From JBBATK01 sp040398805 (GTDB lineage Bacteria > Bacteroidota > Ignavibacteria > Kapaibacteriales > NICIL-2): a DNA stretch of 38,856 nt. Below, piece after piece: positions 8,116 through 16,213 of this stretch. The notes beneath the pieces were generated by a model. That model ran no database searches. It saw only the letters and a program-made list of their open reading frames with translations, and was not told the origin of the DNA. The DNA lies in NCBI GenBank assembly GCA_040398805.1, contig JBBATK010000015.1, positions 1 through 38,856 of the forward strand, given 5' to 3'. The number at the start of each line of letters is the position of its first letter. Positions within the stretch are counted from its first letter, which is position 1. A program made the translations under genes and the position numbers.

Positions 8116-8172
8116 GAGGCGTCGCACAATGACGTCGCTCGAAGACCTCGCGGGGAGGGCGTCACTATTATT

Positions 8173-8212
8173 CAAGCCCTCACCCCGGCCCTCTCCAAAA
8201 GGGAGAGGGGGC
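8173..8212. repeat. GC-rich hairpin element, copy 2
   Basis: It begins CAAGCCCTCACCCCGGCC and forms a hairpin CCCTCTCC-AAAA-GGGAGAGGG. It is the second copy of the element at 18-58 and lies between array 2 and the stop of the TlpA-like gene, so on the minus strand it follows that gene and may serve as its terminator. Confidence 0.6.
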
Positions 8213-8249
8213 GCGAGCGAAGCGTTGCGCCCTACAGAAAAGCGTCTTT

Positions 8250-9938
8250 TTATTTCACGAAGCGTTCGAGGGTCTTTTCCAGGTTCTCTCCGCGCAGGGT
8301 TTCCTCCATGGCAACGATGATGCCGTCGGGCGAGACGAGGATGGGTTTGGGGATGCCGTTCACTTCGAAGATGCGAGCGGCATCGTTCTTCCAGACGCCG
8401 GGCGAGAAGCAATGCATCCAGGGCATCTTCCACTTGTTGCTGCGGAAGCGCGCGATTTCTTGCGTACCGCGATCGAAGGACACGCTGAGGATGGTGAAGT
8501 TCTTGTCCTTGAACTTCTCGTAGGCCGCATGCAAGGCGCCCATTTCGCCGACGCACGGACCGCACCACGTGGCCCAATTGTCGACGAGCACCCACTTGCC
8601 TTTGATGCTCGCGTTCGTCACCTTGATGGTGGAGTCTTCCAGGGTCTGGAATGCGAACATGGGCAACGGTGCGCCCACTTTCACGGCACGCGTGGGATTG
8701 AGCTCGCGCTTGGCGCGCATGGCGGGATAGGTTTTGGCGAACTCCTTCACCAGGCGGTCGTACACCACGCGCGCTTCGGCCTCGTTCTTCTTCTCCATGA
8801 GCTCGGCAAGGCGGTCATACAGGATCGAGGCCTTGATGTTGGCACCGGGATTCTCGTTCATCACCCTGTCGGCATACGCACGGGAGAGCGCACCACCCAT
8901 GCGGGTGAAGCTCAAGAGATCGCCCGCATAGTTGTCCCACACCGCCGATGCCGGCGAGATGGTCGCGAAGATCTCGTCCACCACCGTACTGTCCACCCCG
9001 CTCGCCTCGTTCGGAAGCGAGGGCAGGGTCAGATAGGAAATCATGCGAAGCTGCTTGAGTGTGGGCACCGCTTCCTTCTTCATCTCGCTGCGCAATTCGG
9101 CGCGTCTCTTGGCCGCACTCCATGTGCTCTTCTTCCCGTCCATGATGTCCGTACTTGCCGTCATGCTCTTCGTGAGATCGCTGCGCTGCTGGTCGATGAT
9201 CCTCTTGGCCGCAGCCCCGTAGGTATCGAGAAACGCGAACTCCGCGGGCCTGCCGCTGTTGGGCAGCAGGGCGGGATCGAACACTGCTCGCGCCACGCCG
9301 CCGCTCACGGGAACGATGGTACGGTAGTCACCGCCGCCATCGTATTCATAGCGCACACCGTCGGTGCTGTTGATACTGTGGACGTCGTCGCTGGTGCCCT
9401 TGGCGTACACGATCACCTGATACCCGATGTCCGTTTGCGAGGTACCGGCGGGTATGTCTGCGCGCCAGGTGCCATCGGGCTGTTTGGTCATGGGACGTTG
9501 TTTGTCGAAGGAATATCCGTCCACCGAACTCACATACGTCACCGAGTCGATCGCTCCCCGCGGCGCATTGGAAGCAAGGGTGCAGCGCACGCTCATGCCG
9601 GGGTTGATGTAATACATCGCCGAGGTGCGTTCACGCTGGTGATCGGTTCCGGTGAACTCCAGGACATGCCAGCCGTACGGCAGCTCGAGCATGAACGAGC
9701 CGTCGGCATTCACCTCCGCCGTGCGCGGCTTTTCATCCGTTGTCAAGAACTGCATCGCCGACACCCCCGCCTTCTTCATCGGCTTACCGTCCGCACCGAG
9801 CAGGGTGCCGCTCAGGGTGGTGATGCCGCGCGGCGTCTGGGCGGTGACGGCCTGTGTGCCGATGACGATGAACAGGATGAAAAGAAATATGCGTGTGCAA
9901 GCACACAGCGAAAACAGAGATGCGGGTACGTGTTTCAT
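8250..9938 (-). CDS. TlpA-like thioredoxin-fold protein with large N-terminal region
   Basis: The 562-residue protein has a signal peptide ending at VTAQ (about residue 34). A beta-sandwich (transthyretin/carbohydrate-binding-like) region follows (ITTLSGTLLGADGKPMKKAGVSAMQF to LPYGWHVLEF), then a largely helical middle and a C-terminal AhpC-TSA/TlpA domain from about residue 425. The redox motif is WCGPC, with Cys459 and Cys462, in the typical context VLVDNWATWCGPCVGEM, and the cis-Pro segment is NGIPKPILV. It should act as a periplasmic thiol:disulfide oxidoreductase, probably reducing client proteins or supporting cytochrome c maturation; the client is unknown. Its start overlaps the stop of the upstream membrane-protein gene by 4 nt (ATGA), so the two are translated together. 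Confidence 0.92.
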   Translation of the reverse strand: MKHVPASLFSLCACTRIFLFILFIVIGTQAVTAQTPRGITTLSGTLLGADGKPMKKAGVSAMQFLTTDEKPRTAEVNADGSFMLELPYGWHVLEFTGTDHQRERTSAMYYINPGMSVRCTLASNAPRGAIDSVTYVSSVDGYSFDKQRPMTKQPDGTWRADIPAGTSQTDIGYQVIVYAKGTSDDVHSINSTDGVRYEYDGGGDYRTIVPVSGGVARAVFDPALLPNSGRPAEFAFLDTYGAAAKRIIDQQRSDLTKSMTASTDIMDGKKSTWSAAKRRAELRSEMKKEAVPTLKQLRMISYLTLPSLPNEASGVDSTVVDEIFATISPASAVWDNYAGDLLSFTRMGGALSRAYADRVMNENPGANIKASILYDRLAELMEKKNEAEARVVYDRLVKEFAKTYPAMRAKRELNPTRAVKVGAPLPMFAFQTLEDSTIKVTNASIKGKWVLVDNWATWCGPCVGEMGALHAAYEKFKDKNFTILSVSFDRGTQEIARFRSNKWKMPWMHCFSPGVWKNDAARIFEVNGIPKPILVSPDGIIVAMEETLRGENLEKTLERFVK

Positions 9939-10648
9939 AGTGATGATGAGGTATGTAGTCGTTCGTATTCCTGATAATATACTGTCGACACGATGATTTC
10001 CTGCTTCGGCAAGACCGTGGTGTTTCGCGCGGACTCACGGATGAACCGCGCTTTATCGAGTGTGCCATCCGCTCTGGACAAGCCGTCGTAGACCTCCAGA
10101 TAGTTTCTCGTGAACACGACACTGCCGTCGTCCCTCCTGTATCCGCTTCTGATGGGAATGATCGGGACATGGGTGGACTCGAACGGACTGGATATCTCTC
10201 GTATCCAGCCGATGTACACCGCGCCGTTCTTCATGGTCAACATCGCAGGATAACCGCCGTGCAATGAACGCAAGCAGAGCATCTCGAACGCATTCTTGTG
10301 TTCGACAATTGCACTGACGATCGCTTTGTCTTCCGGATACCACCGGTTGATGAGCTTCGTGAACGGAAACGACAAGAGGAACGCGAGAATCGCTTCGCCC
10401 GCATATCGTGATTGCGTTCCGATAACGGCGGCGAATGCGGATTCGAACGGCTGGCAGATCCAGGGTACGTGGGAGCGGATGATGGCCATGAGAAGGAACG
10501 ACGGGGCCAAGAGCATCAGACCGAGCAAGGAGGCGTGAAACACCAGTCGTTTGTGATCATACCTCGCGAGCTTCAGCCGGAAGTAGTGCATTTCCGTGGC
10601 CACGATGAAGCCACCCAACAGCGGCAGCAGGAGAAGATTGAATGGCAT
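9935..10648 (-). CDS. Membrane protein with three hydrophobic segments, unknown
   Basis: This 237-residue protein has hydrophobic segments at about residues 3-18, 38-58 and 82-98, then a soluble C-terminal domain. That domain begins PAMLTMKNGAVYIGWIREI and contains two short basic/aromatic strands; the KNGAVYIGWI piece resembles the small beta-barrel-like tail seen in some DUF6338-type proteins, but I am not sure. A good Shine-Dalgarno-like AAGGGGA lies upstream of the ATG. It is the middle gene of a three-gene set (10661-10903, this gene, TlpA-like) with 12-nt and minus-4-nt junctions, so it is probably functionally tied to the TlpA-like protein. Confidence 0.75.
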   Translation of the reverse strand: MPFNLLLLPLLGGFIVATEMHYFRLKLARYDHKRLVFHASLLGLMLLAPSFLLMAIIRSHVPWICQPFESAFAAVIGTQSRYAGEAILAFLLSFPFTKLINRWYPEDKAIVSAIVEHKNAFEMLCLRSLHGGYPAMLTMKNGAVYIGWIREISSPFESTHVPIIPIRSGYRRDDGSVVFTRNYLEVYDGLSRADGTLDKARFIRESARNTTVLPKQEIIVSTVYYQEYERLHTSSSL

Positions 10649-10660
10649 GGAGAAATCCCC

Positions 10661-10903
10661 TTATTGCTCATTCGACGCGTCACCGTGCTGTGTTCCCGGC
10701 TGAACGAACTGCTTATACAATCCCGCGTAAACCTCATCGAAGACACTGCTGTTCACGAACCGCTCGATGTCAAGCTCCAGCGTTCCGTGCTTCGTTGCAC
10801 GTACGGGGAGTTGACGGAAATCGAAGTGGTTTTCACCGAGTTCTCTTCCCGATGACGCCGGTGCCGAGCTCGTGTCCGGCGTTGAGATGGGGTTCTTTCT
10901 CAT
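10661..10903 (-). CDS. Small acidic-to-neutral protein, unknown
   Basis: This 80-residue product has no signal or membrane segment. It has a disordered Ser/Pro/Thr-rich start, then a folded-looking stretch (NHFDFRQLPVRATKHGTLELDIERFVNSSVFDEVYAGLYKQF) and a polar tail. I do not recognise a family. The ATG at 10903 is preceded by an AAAGGG purine run, and the gene ends 12 nt before the membrane-protein gene. Longer in-frame readings to 11050 are less likely because they would approach the aminotransferase stop and lack a ribosome-binding site. Confidence 0.6.
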   Translation of the reverse strand: MRKNPISTPDTSSAPASSGRELGENHFDFRQLPVRATKHGTLELDIERFVNSSVFDEVYAGLYKQFVQPGTQHGDASNEQ

Positions 10904-11052
10904 AGTCAGCCCTTTTCTTCCCGTGAAAGGAGATACATGAACGAGCGGGTATGGCCGAGGCGCGAAACTACCTGTATGTCTTGCCACGAAACAGCGATGG
11001 AACTCGTTGTTGAAAACTATCTCCTTCGCACCGGGGCGACAATCCCCCATCC

Positions 11053-12249
11053 TTACGATATGAACCCGAGTTCACGGCCCACCGTGGCGAAGACATCCAG
11101 GATGGTATCGAGGTGCACCTTCTCGTGCGAAGCCATGTAGCTGGTGCGCATCATGCTCATGTTCGGCGGTACGCCCGGCGGCACGAACGCGTTGACGAAC
11201 ACGCCGTAGTCGTAGAGTTTGCGCCAGAAGAACATGGCACGTTCGGCATCGCCGACGATGACGGGAACGATGCCCGTGCGACTTTCATACACGTCGAATC
11301 CGAGCTCCTTGAACCCTTTGCGCATGTAATCGGCATTGGCGATGAGCTTGTCGACGAGTTCCGGTTGTTTTTCCAGGATGTCCAGCGCAGCAAGGGCTGC
11401 GGCCACGGATGCGGGTGTGGGACTTGCGCTGAAGATGAGCGCAGGTGAATGGTGCTTGATATAATTGATGACGCGTTCGGGTCCGCCCACGAACCCGCCG
11501 AGCGACGCGAAGGTCTTGGAGAAGGTTCCCATGGTCATGTCCGTCTTCTCAACCAGACCGTAATGACTCGCCGTGCCACGTCCGCCCACGCCTACCACGC
11601 CCGTGGCGTGCGCATCGTCCACCATCACCCGTGCGCCGTACTTCTCGCACACGGCGATCAGGTCGGGAAGGTTCACGAGCTCGCCGGAAACGGAGAACAC
11701 ACCGTCCGTCACCACCAGCTTCGATGCGCCCTCGGGAATGCGCTGCAAGACTTTTTCCAGGTCGGCCATGTCGTTGTGCTTATAGCGGATGAACTCCGCA
11801 AAGCCGCCCTTGGCGAGCACGCACCCATTGATGATGCATGCATGGTTCTCCTTGTCGCTGATCACGTAGTCGCCTTTGCTGACAAGCGATGAAATCACCC
11901 CGAGCGCGGTTTGATAGCCCGTGGAGAATAACAGCACGGACTCATAACCGAGGAATTTCGCCAGGCGTGCTTCGAGTTCGATATGGAGGTCGATGGTGCC
12001 CGTGAGATACCGTGAGCCGCTGCAACCCGTCCCGAAGCGCTCGATGGCATCGATGGCTGCTTTCTTGACCAGCGGATGTGACGTGAGACCCAGGTAGTTG
12101 TTCGATCCCGCCATGACCACTTTGCGACCTTCGATCTGGACGACAGGGCCTTCGTTCTCTTGGATGGGACGGAAGTAGGGATAGAGTCCCGCTTCCTTTA
12201 CTTCATCCGCTCTCGTGAATTCGTGACAACGCTGAAAGATATCTGCCAT
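11053..12249 (-). CDS. spt: Serine palmitoyltransferase-like alpha-oxoamine synthase
   Basis: The 398-residue PLP enzyme belongs to the alpha-oxoamine synthases (KBL, BioF, SPT, HemA). The N-terminus (GLYPYFRPIQENEGPVV then GSNNYLGLTSHP) and the GTGCSGSRYLTGT segment resemble bacterial serine palmitoyltransferases more than KBL. The PLP pocket shows VDDAHATGVVG, and the Schiff-base Lys245 lies in GTFSKTFASLGG. SPT condenses L-serine with an acyl-CoA to 3-ketosphinganine, the first step of sphingolipid synthesis, which many Bacteroidota perform. The ATG at 12249 follows a GGAA ribosome-binding-like sequence; the longer reading to 12297 is not needed. Glycine C-acetyltransferase activity is the main alternative, as no other sphingolipid gene is in the window. 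Confidence 0.88.
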   Translation of the reverse strand: MADIFQRCHEFTRADEVKEAGLYPYFRPIQENEGPVVQIEGRKVVMAGSNNYLGLTSHPLVKKAAIDAIERFGTGCSGSRYLTGTIDLHIELEARLAKFLGYESVLLFSTGYQTALGVISSLVSKGDYVISDKENHACIINGCVLAKGGFAEFIRYKHNDMADLEKVLQRIPEGASKLVVTDGVFSVSGELVNLPDLIAVCEKYGARVMVDDAHATGVVGVGGRGTASHYGLVEKTDMTMGTFSKTFASLGGFVGGPERVINYIKHHSPALIFSASPTPASVAAALAALDILEKQPELVDKLIANADYMRKGFKELGFDVYESRTGIVPVIVGDAERAMFFWRKLYDYGVFVNAFVPPGVPPNMSMMRTSYMASHEKVHLDTILDVFATVGRELGFIS

Positions 12250-12324
12250 GACTGGTTCCGTGATAAGGTAATGGTTGTTTTCTGTTGCAATATGCACTTT
12301 GCGGTACGAACACCCGCAGGGGCC

Positions 12325-12768
12325 TCAGCTCTTCCTGCCGGTGACCGCACGGACAGCTCCGCGAGTCGTCTTTTTACCCGCTACGCGTGTGCCTTGCTCT
12401 TTCACGCAAAAGCGGACGATACGTCGAATCAAGCCCGCAGGCAATGCCGCGCCGAGAGCGAATCGGATGGTGCCCTTGGAGGTACTGTATCCCGCAAGCT
12501 CCTCCTTGAACACCTCGATGGCCTTACTCCGCGGGAAGAGCGCGTAGTGCTTGGCGAAGGAGGCGAACCAGACGATCACTCTGCCGTCTTTCCGTAACGC
12601 GGGCATGCCGTAACTCATGCATTCCTCGGCATCGGGTATGCAGGCATGAGCTAGGGAGCGGAGTCGTTCCAGGCCCGCGTGGTGCTCAGGCGGACGCGAG
12701 GCGATGTAGGCATCGACCAGCTCGGGCGTATGCGCTGATGACGGCACAGCGTGATTCCTCTTGAGCAC
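12325..12768 (-). CDS. Second DUF1801-family protein
   Basis: The 147-residue product carries a DUF1801 domain: LVDAYIASRPPEHHAGLERLRSL, then AEECMSYGMPALRKDGRVIVWFASFAKHYALFP and KGTIRFALGAALPAGLIRRIVRF. A basic Lys/Arg/Thr tail (GKKTTRGAVRAVTGRKS) extends past the domain, which may give nucleic-acid contact; that is inference. The start is GTG at 12768, directly abutting the TAA of yebC (12769-12771), so it is likely translated by coupling. It shares family but limited sequence with the DUF1801 protein at 79-525. Confidence 0.85.
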   Translation of the reverse strand: MLKRNHAVPSSAHTPELVDAYIASRPPEHHAGLERLRSLAHACIPDAEECMSYGMPALRKDGRVIVWFASFAKHYALFPRSKAIEVFKEELAGYSTSKGTIRFALGAALPAGLIRRIVRFCVKEQGTRVAGKKTTRGAVRAVTGRKS

Positions 12769-13482
12769 TTACCCGATGTTATCGAACACGTTCTGCACAT
12801 CGTCGTCTTCCTCGATGCGCTCGAGCAGTTTGGCGATCTCTTCCATCTGTTCGTCGTTGAGTTCCACGGTATTGAGCGGCAGGCGGACCATTTCGGAGCT
12901 GAGCACTTCGATCTTCTTGTCTTCGAGTGTGCGTTGCATCTTTCCGAAGTTGTTGAAGTCGCTATAGGCCACGAGAACGTTCTCTTCGGTGTCATGTTCT
13001 ACGTCCTCGGCACCGGCATCGATGAGTTCGAGCTCGAGGTCGTCGATGGAGTGTGTGCCGATGGGCACTTTGAACACGCCACGACGGTTGAAGAGGAACT
13101 CCAGAGAGCCCGACGTGGCCATAGTACCGTCGTGCTTATTGAAATAGCTGCGGATATTGGCGACGGTGCGGGTGGGATTATCGGTGGCGGTTTCGATGAC
13201 GATGGCGACACCGAAGGGGCCGTAGCCCTCGTACACGATTTCCTCCAAGCTGCTCGAATCCTTGCTGCTGGCGCGCTTGATGGCCGCTTCCACGCGGTCT
13301 TTCGGCATGTTCGCCGCCTTGCTGTTCTGGATGGCGGCGCGAAGGCGCGGATTGTTGTCGGGTTCGGGACCACCCAGCTTCACGGCAATGGCGATCTCCT
13401 TGCCGATACGGGTGAATGCCTTCGACATCTTGTCGAAGCGCTTGAACATCTTGTGTTTGCGTTTCTCGAATATGCGACCCAT
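12769..13482 (-). CDS. yebC: YebC/TACO1-family translation-associated protein
   Basis: The 237-residue protein matches YebC/PmpR/TACO1 end to end. It has the conserved start (HKMFKRFDKMSKAFTRIGKEIAIAVKLGGPEPDNNPRLRAAI region), then NMPKDRVEAAIKRA, EEIVYEGYGPFGVAIVIE and the C-terminal LIDAGAEDVEHDTEE block. Family members were long annotated as transcription regulators; recent work ties them to relief of ribosome stalling at proline-rich stretches. The ATG at 13482 (MGRIFEKRKHK) is the family start; the longer reading to 13617 reads through a likely leader with an inverted repeat. It leads a two-gene unit with the DUF1801 gene. Confidence 0.95.
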   Translation of the reverse strand: MGRIFEKRKHKMFKRFDKMSKAFTRIGKEIAIAVKLGGPEPDNNPRLRAAIQNSKAANMPKDRVEAAIKRASSKDSSSLEEIVYEGYGPFGVAIVIETATDNPTRTVANIRSYFNKHDGTMATSGSLEFLFNRRGVFKVPIGTHSIDDLELELIDAGAEDVEHDTEENVLVAYSDFNNFGKMQRTLEDKKIEVLSSEMVRLPLNTVELNDEQMEEIAKLLERIEEDDDVQNVFDNIG

Positions 13483-13510
13483 GCGTGCGTGCCTCGGAAT
13501 AATGACGAAT

Positions 13511-13570
13511 GTCCGTCCGGTTCCCCAGCACCGCGTGGAAGACCAACGCTCATTGATGGACCGGACGGAC
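13511..13570 (-). promoter_or_regulatory. Inverted repeat in the yebC leader
   Basis: Perfect 11-bp arms, GTCCGTCCGGT at 13511-13521 and ACCGGACGGAC at 13560-13570, enclose 38 bp. On the minus strand the upstream arm touches a TATTTTCG box (13570-13577) that resembles the Bacteroidota -7 element, and the second arm falls inside the leader about 30 nt before the yebC ATG. It could be an operator or a leader hairpin; both are inference. Confidence 0.5.
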
Positions 13571-13634
13571 GAAAATACGGCAGGAGGACGGAACGCGACG
13601 ACGAAGCGGTACGTCATGACAGAGCGCAGTGCGC

Positions 13635-15236
13635 TTAGCGCGCGACGATCACCGGCACATGACGGACGGAATCGGACGTGCGCACCTCCAGAAGGGAATA
13701 TCCCGCGGGAACGTCGTGAAGGGAGAGGGTCGTTTCCTGTTCCCTGCCGTCATTCATCACCGGTGGGAATGACTTGATACGGGTACCGGTCAGGCCGGTG
13801 AGGCAAAGGTCCGAGGTGCCCGTGGCGGGACTGAGAAAACGCACGACAGCCACGTCGCGCACCGGCGAGGGTGTCAGGGTGACGTCCGTCGGGAGAGGGA
13901 ATGCCGATACGGAGGTCGATCCCGACGTATCCGCGGGCTCACGGTACTTCGTGACGAACAGGACGTTCTTCCCAAGGGAATCGAAAGAGGTGCCTAGGGC
14001 ATAGACGTCCGTGCCTCTTCCCTCAGTGACGTTGACGAAGCACTCATAGCGAGATTCCCGGCCTGTCACATGATACCATGCCACGTGACCGTCCGCTTTG
14101 ACCTTGATAATGATGGCGTCTTTCAGCGAGTCATTCGATTGACCGGCATCCCGTTTCGACATCATGATGCCGTGCACATACACGCCGCCGGATCGTGACA
14201 CCGTCAGGTAATACGCGGGCATGCTGTATTGCGGTGCGGGAAGAACCGACCAAACCAATTGACCTTCCGTATCATAATATCGTAGGCGCACCGTTTTCGT
14301 ACTGTCGGTGCGATGATCCGTCAGATAATAAAAACTGCCGTCCTTGCGAAAGCTGACTTTTCCCGCCGCAACGGTATCGATCAGGACCCGCCGTACTTTC
14401 CTCTTCGTCGGATTATAATAATACACGCACGAAACACCGGACGTCGCGCTGTCCTGTTTCCGCAACTCCAGTACATGGAACGCGACGTCGCCGTTATCGA
14501 GGATGACAGGCTCGTTCGAGGTACCTACGTATCGAAGGACGGGCGTCCGTGGCTGATCCACGAGCCGCTCGCCCCAACTCAAGTCCGATGCGTACGAATC
14601 CAATCGCAGAGAATCCTCGCTCGTCGTGAGCGTGACAACGGATCCGGAGGCGTCGCTCAGTCCGAATGAAGGAATCATCATGCTCGGTCGACGTCCTTCA
14701 TCGAAAATCTTCTCACCAATGAGCGTGAGATCCGGCCGAAGATCCAATCGGTACGGAGAAAAATCCCAGGAATAGCGGCTGAGTTTGAGCGGTGGTACGG
14801 TATAGAGCCAGCACCAGGTTCCGTAGAGACGAATGGTTCCGTCCGACAAGAACGATGCGCGACATGCACTTGGTATGTAGCCCGTTGTATCCGGGAAAAG
14901 GCGCACGTAGGATGCCAGTCGGTTCAACTGCAGGTCGTACTTGCGGATATGGACGCCGAAATGATTGGAATGCGACGTGAGGATGTACAGGTTCGTGTCT
15001 CGCACATACCCCTAATGATTACCCATGGATGCGTACGGTAACGACTCCTGTTTCTGCCACTCCACCTGCACGTCCCCTCGAAGCAGGTCAACCTTCGTAG
15101 TATCGGCCCTCATGAAGGGTGTGTTCAGGTATGCGAGGAATCCAACAGCGAGACATTGCAAGAAAATACTCATCCGCATGGCCGTTTCATAGTATCGTGA
15201 TTGACGGAAAATAATATAATATGATCTTCGCCACAT
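13635..15236 (-). pseudogene. T9SS cargo gene interrupted by an in-frame TAG
   Basis: Two readings lie in the same frame, separated only by a TAG at 15012-15014. Upstream, 74 codons from the ATG at 15236 (purine-rich AGGGGGGAAA before it) encode a signal-peptide-like segment (MSIFLQCLAVGFLAYLNTPF). Downstream, 458 codons continue without any stop to 13635. The downstream part is a beta-rich, probably propeller-like protein, ending in a T9SS type A-like sorting domain (LTPSPVRDVAVVRFLSPATG to VPAGYSLLEVRTSD). A T9SS cargo needs the N-terminal signal, so one original gene is the simplest reading. The stop may be a real nonsense mutation, a sequencing error or a suppressed codon. A GTG at 15005 could restart translation but would give a product without a signal. 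No function is assigned. Confidence 0.8.
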
Positions 15237-15779
15237 AATTATTTCCCCCCTGCCTGCTGACTGCATACCACCGTGCTTTCGTACTCATTCGTGGATCACT
15301 CGCTTCCTTAATTCGTCGACGCCGCTAGATGCTGCGTTCGTCCATGAACGTCTTGCGGTGACGGCGGAGTTTTCCGCACTTCCTCCGCACTTCCTTTTTA
15401 CAGACACTACGTCCTCGCGTTCCATAGCCGATGCACCGTGCAGCATGTCCGTCTACCGGTGTGCGCGTCCGCTCTGCAGGGAGGGGCTTATCGACAACAA
15501 TGATCCGCACACGTATCCTCCACAGCGATGACGATTCCATGGGTCCACGCGAGTCCCCGCTTCCTAACATCTGTTACGAAGTGTTAAGCGAACGTTAACA
15601 GGTCGCTTGCGACCTCGCGCTGCTTGTGCCCATGGCATAGTTTTGCTTCGGTATCACCGTATGCAGCATAATTATTCGGTGATGCACGACAGACATCATG
15701 GCGCTGAACCACCGCTTGTCCGCGCCTTCACCTTTGACTCGATACAGGGATCCGTTGACGGCTCTCCCTTCCGAATCCC
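15237..15779. other. Intergenic region between two damaged genes
   Basis: No convincing gene is seen. Short ORFs here (for example 15325-15570 and 15595-15801 on the minus strand) lack start signals, family features and normal composition. The region is the divergent promoter space between the split T9SS gene and the TolC stub, and it contains the dyads at 15571-15615. Confidence 0.6.
15571..15615. promoter_or_regulatory. Cluster of dyad symmetries
   Basis: CTGTTA at 15571-15576 pairs with TAACAG at 15596-15601, and the adjoining AGGTCGC-TT-GCGACCT (15600-15615) is a perfect 7-bp inverted repeat. There is no T-tract on either side, so an operator or structured leader is as likely as a terminator. 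Confidence 0.4.
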
Positions 15780-16085
15780 ATGCGTAATCCTCTGAGCACA
15801 ACGATCATTCGGTCTTCTCTGACGGTGCTAAGGACCCGCCCCTCGGCGTTCCTGTCCGCGCTTGTCCTCTTCGCAACCCTTTCCGTCCGGCATGTTCGTG
15901 TGCACGCGGCGGAGTCCGATACCCTGCGCTTGCGTCTGCGCGAGGCGGACAGTCTGCTCGTGGCGCGGAATCTCGATCTCATCGCCGCACGGTACGAGGT
16001 GGACCGCTCAAAGGCCCGTGAAGTGCAGGCCTCGGTGTTCGATGTTCCATCCGTTTTCATGAAAAGCTCTCACCACGGTCCGTAG
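15780..16085 (+). pseudogene. N-terminal stub of a TolC/CzcC-type outer-membrane efflux protein
   Basis: The 101-residue reading has a signal-like segment (AFLSALVLFATLSVRHVRVHA) followed by SDTLRLRLREADSLLVARNLDLIAARYEVDRSKAREVQASVFDVPS. That is the start of a TolC/CzcC family protein: the 'L..AdsLl..rNLdL.aa.y.vd.skA...QA..fd.P' pattern of the first coiled-coil helix. Intact family members are over 400 residues, but here the similarity stops at about residue 92 and a TAG follows after HHGP. No continuation is visible in other frames before the M42 gene at 16214. The remaining three quarters of the gene appear deleted. The usual partner genes (RND pump, membrane fusion protein) are absent here. 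Confidence 0.7.
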
Positions 16086-16213
16086 AGCAACGGCGTGTTC
16101 GATCTCCGGTTTCCGCCTGCGTATCTTGCATCGGATGTGGTTCCGGAACACCGAACGCATGTTCCGGTGCGACCTTCCAGTAATCACGAACGAACACAAT
16201 CTCCTTCTACCCC

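Larger units (their letters stand above)
7475..8155. repeat. Array 2 of double-hairpin repeats with inverted ends
   Basis: This is a paralogue of array 1. Plus-oriented units are at 7635-7681 and 7724-7769; minus-oriented ones at 7822-7867, 7909-7954 and 7996-8041. The two internal minus-side spacers are each 41 bp and share the text CGTTCAAAGG...CATGGCGCGCG with the array 1 spacer. The central spacer at 7770-7821 is again exactly 52 bp and matches that of array 1 at about 40 positions. The left end carries two copies of the terminal element (7475-7534, 7565-7624). The right end carries one inverted full copy (8051-8115) and one partial copy (8131-8155). The array fills the gap between the start of the TonB receptor gene and the stop of the TlpA-like gene; no coding capacity is evident. 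Confidence 0.93.

Noticed and set aside
8412..9974. 520-residue plus-strand open frame opposite the TlpA-like gene
   Set aside because: The minus strand encodes a clear signal peptide and a WCGPC thioredoxin domain; the opposite frame is a GC-bias shadow.
12751..13638. 295-residue plus-strand open frame opposite yebC
   Set aside because: yebC is a well-conserved family on the minus strand; the plus frame has no family features.
15325..15801. Short minus-strand open frames between the two damaged genes
   Set aside because: No ribosome-binding site, no family, and Arg/Cys-rich composition typical of non-coding GC-rich DNA.
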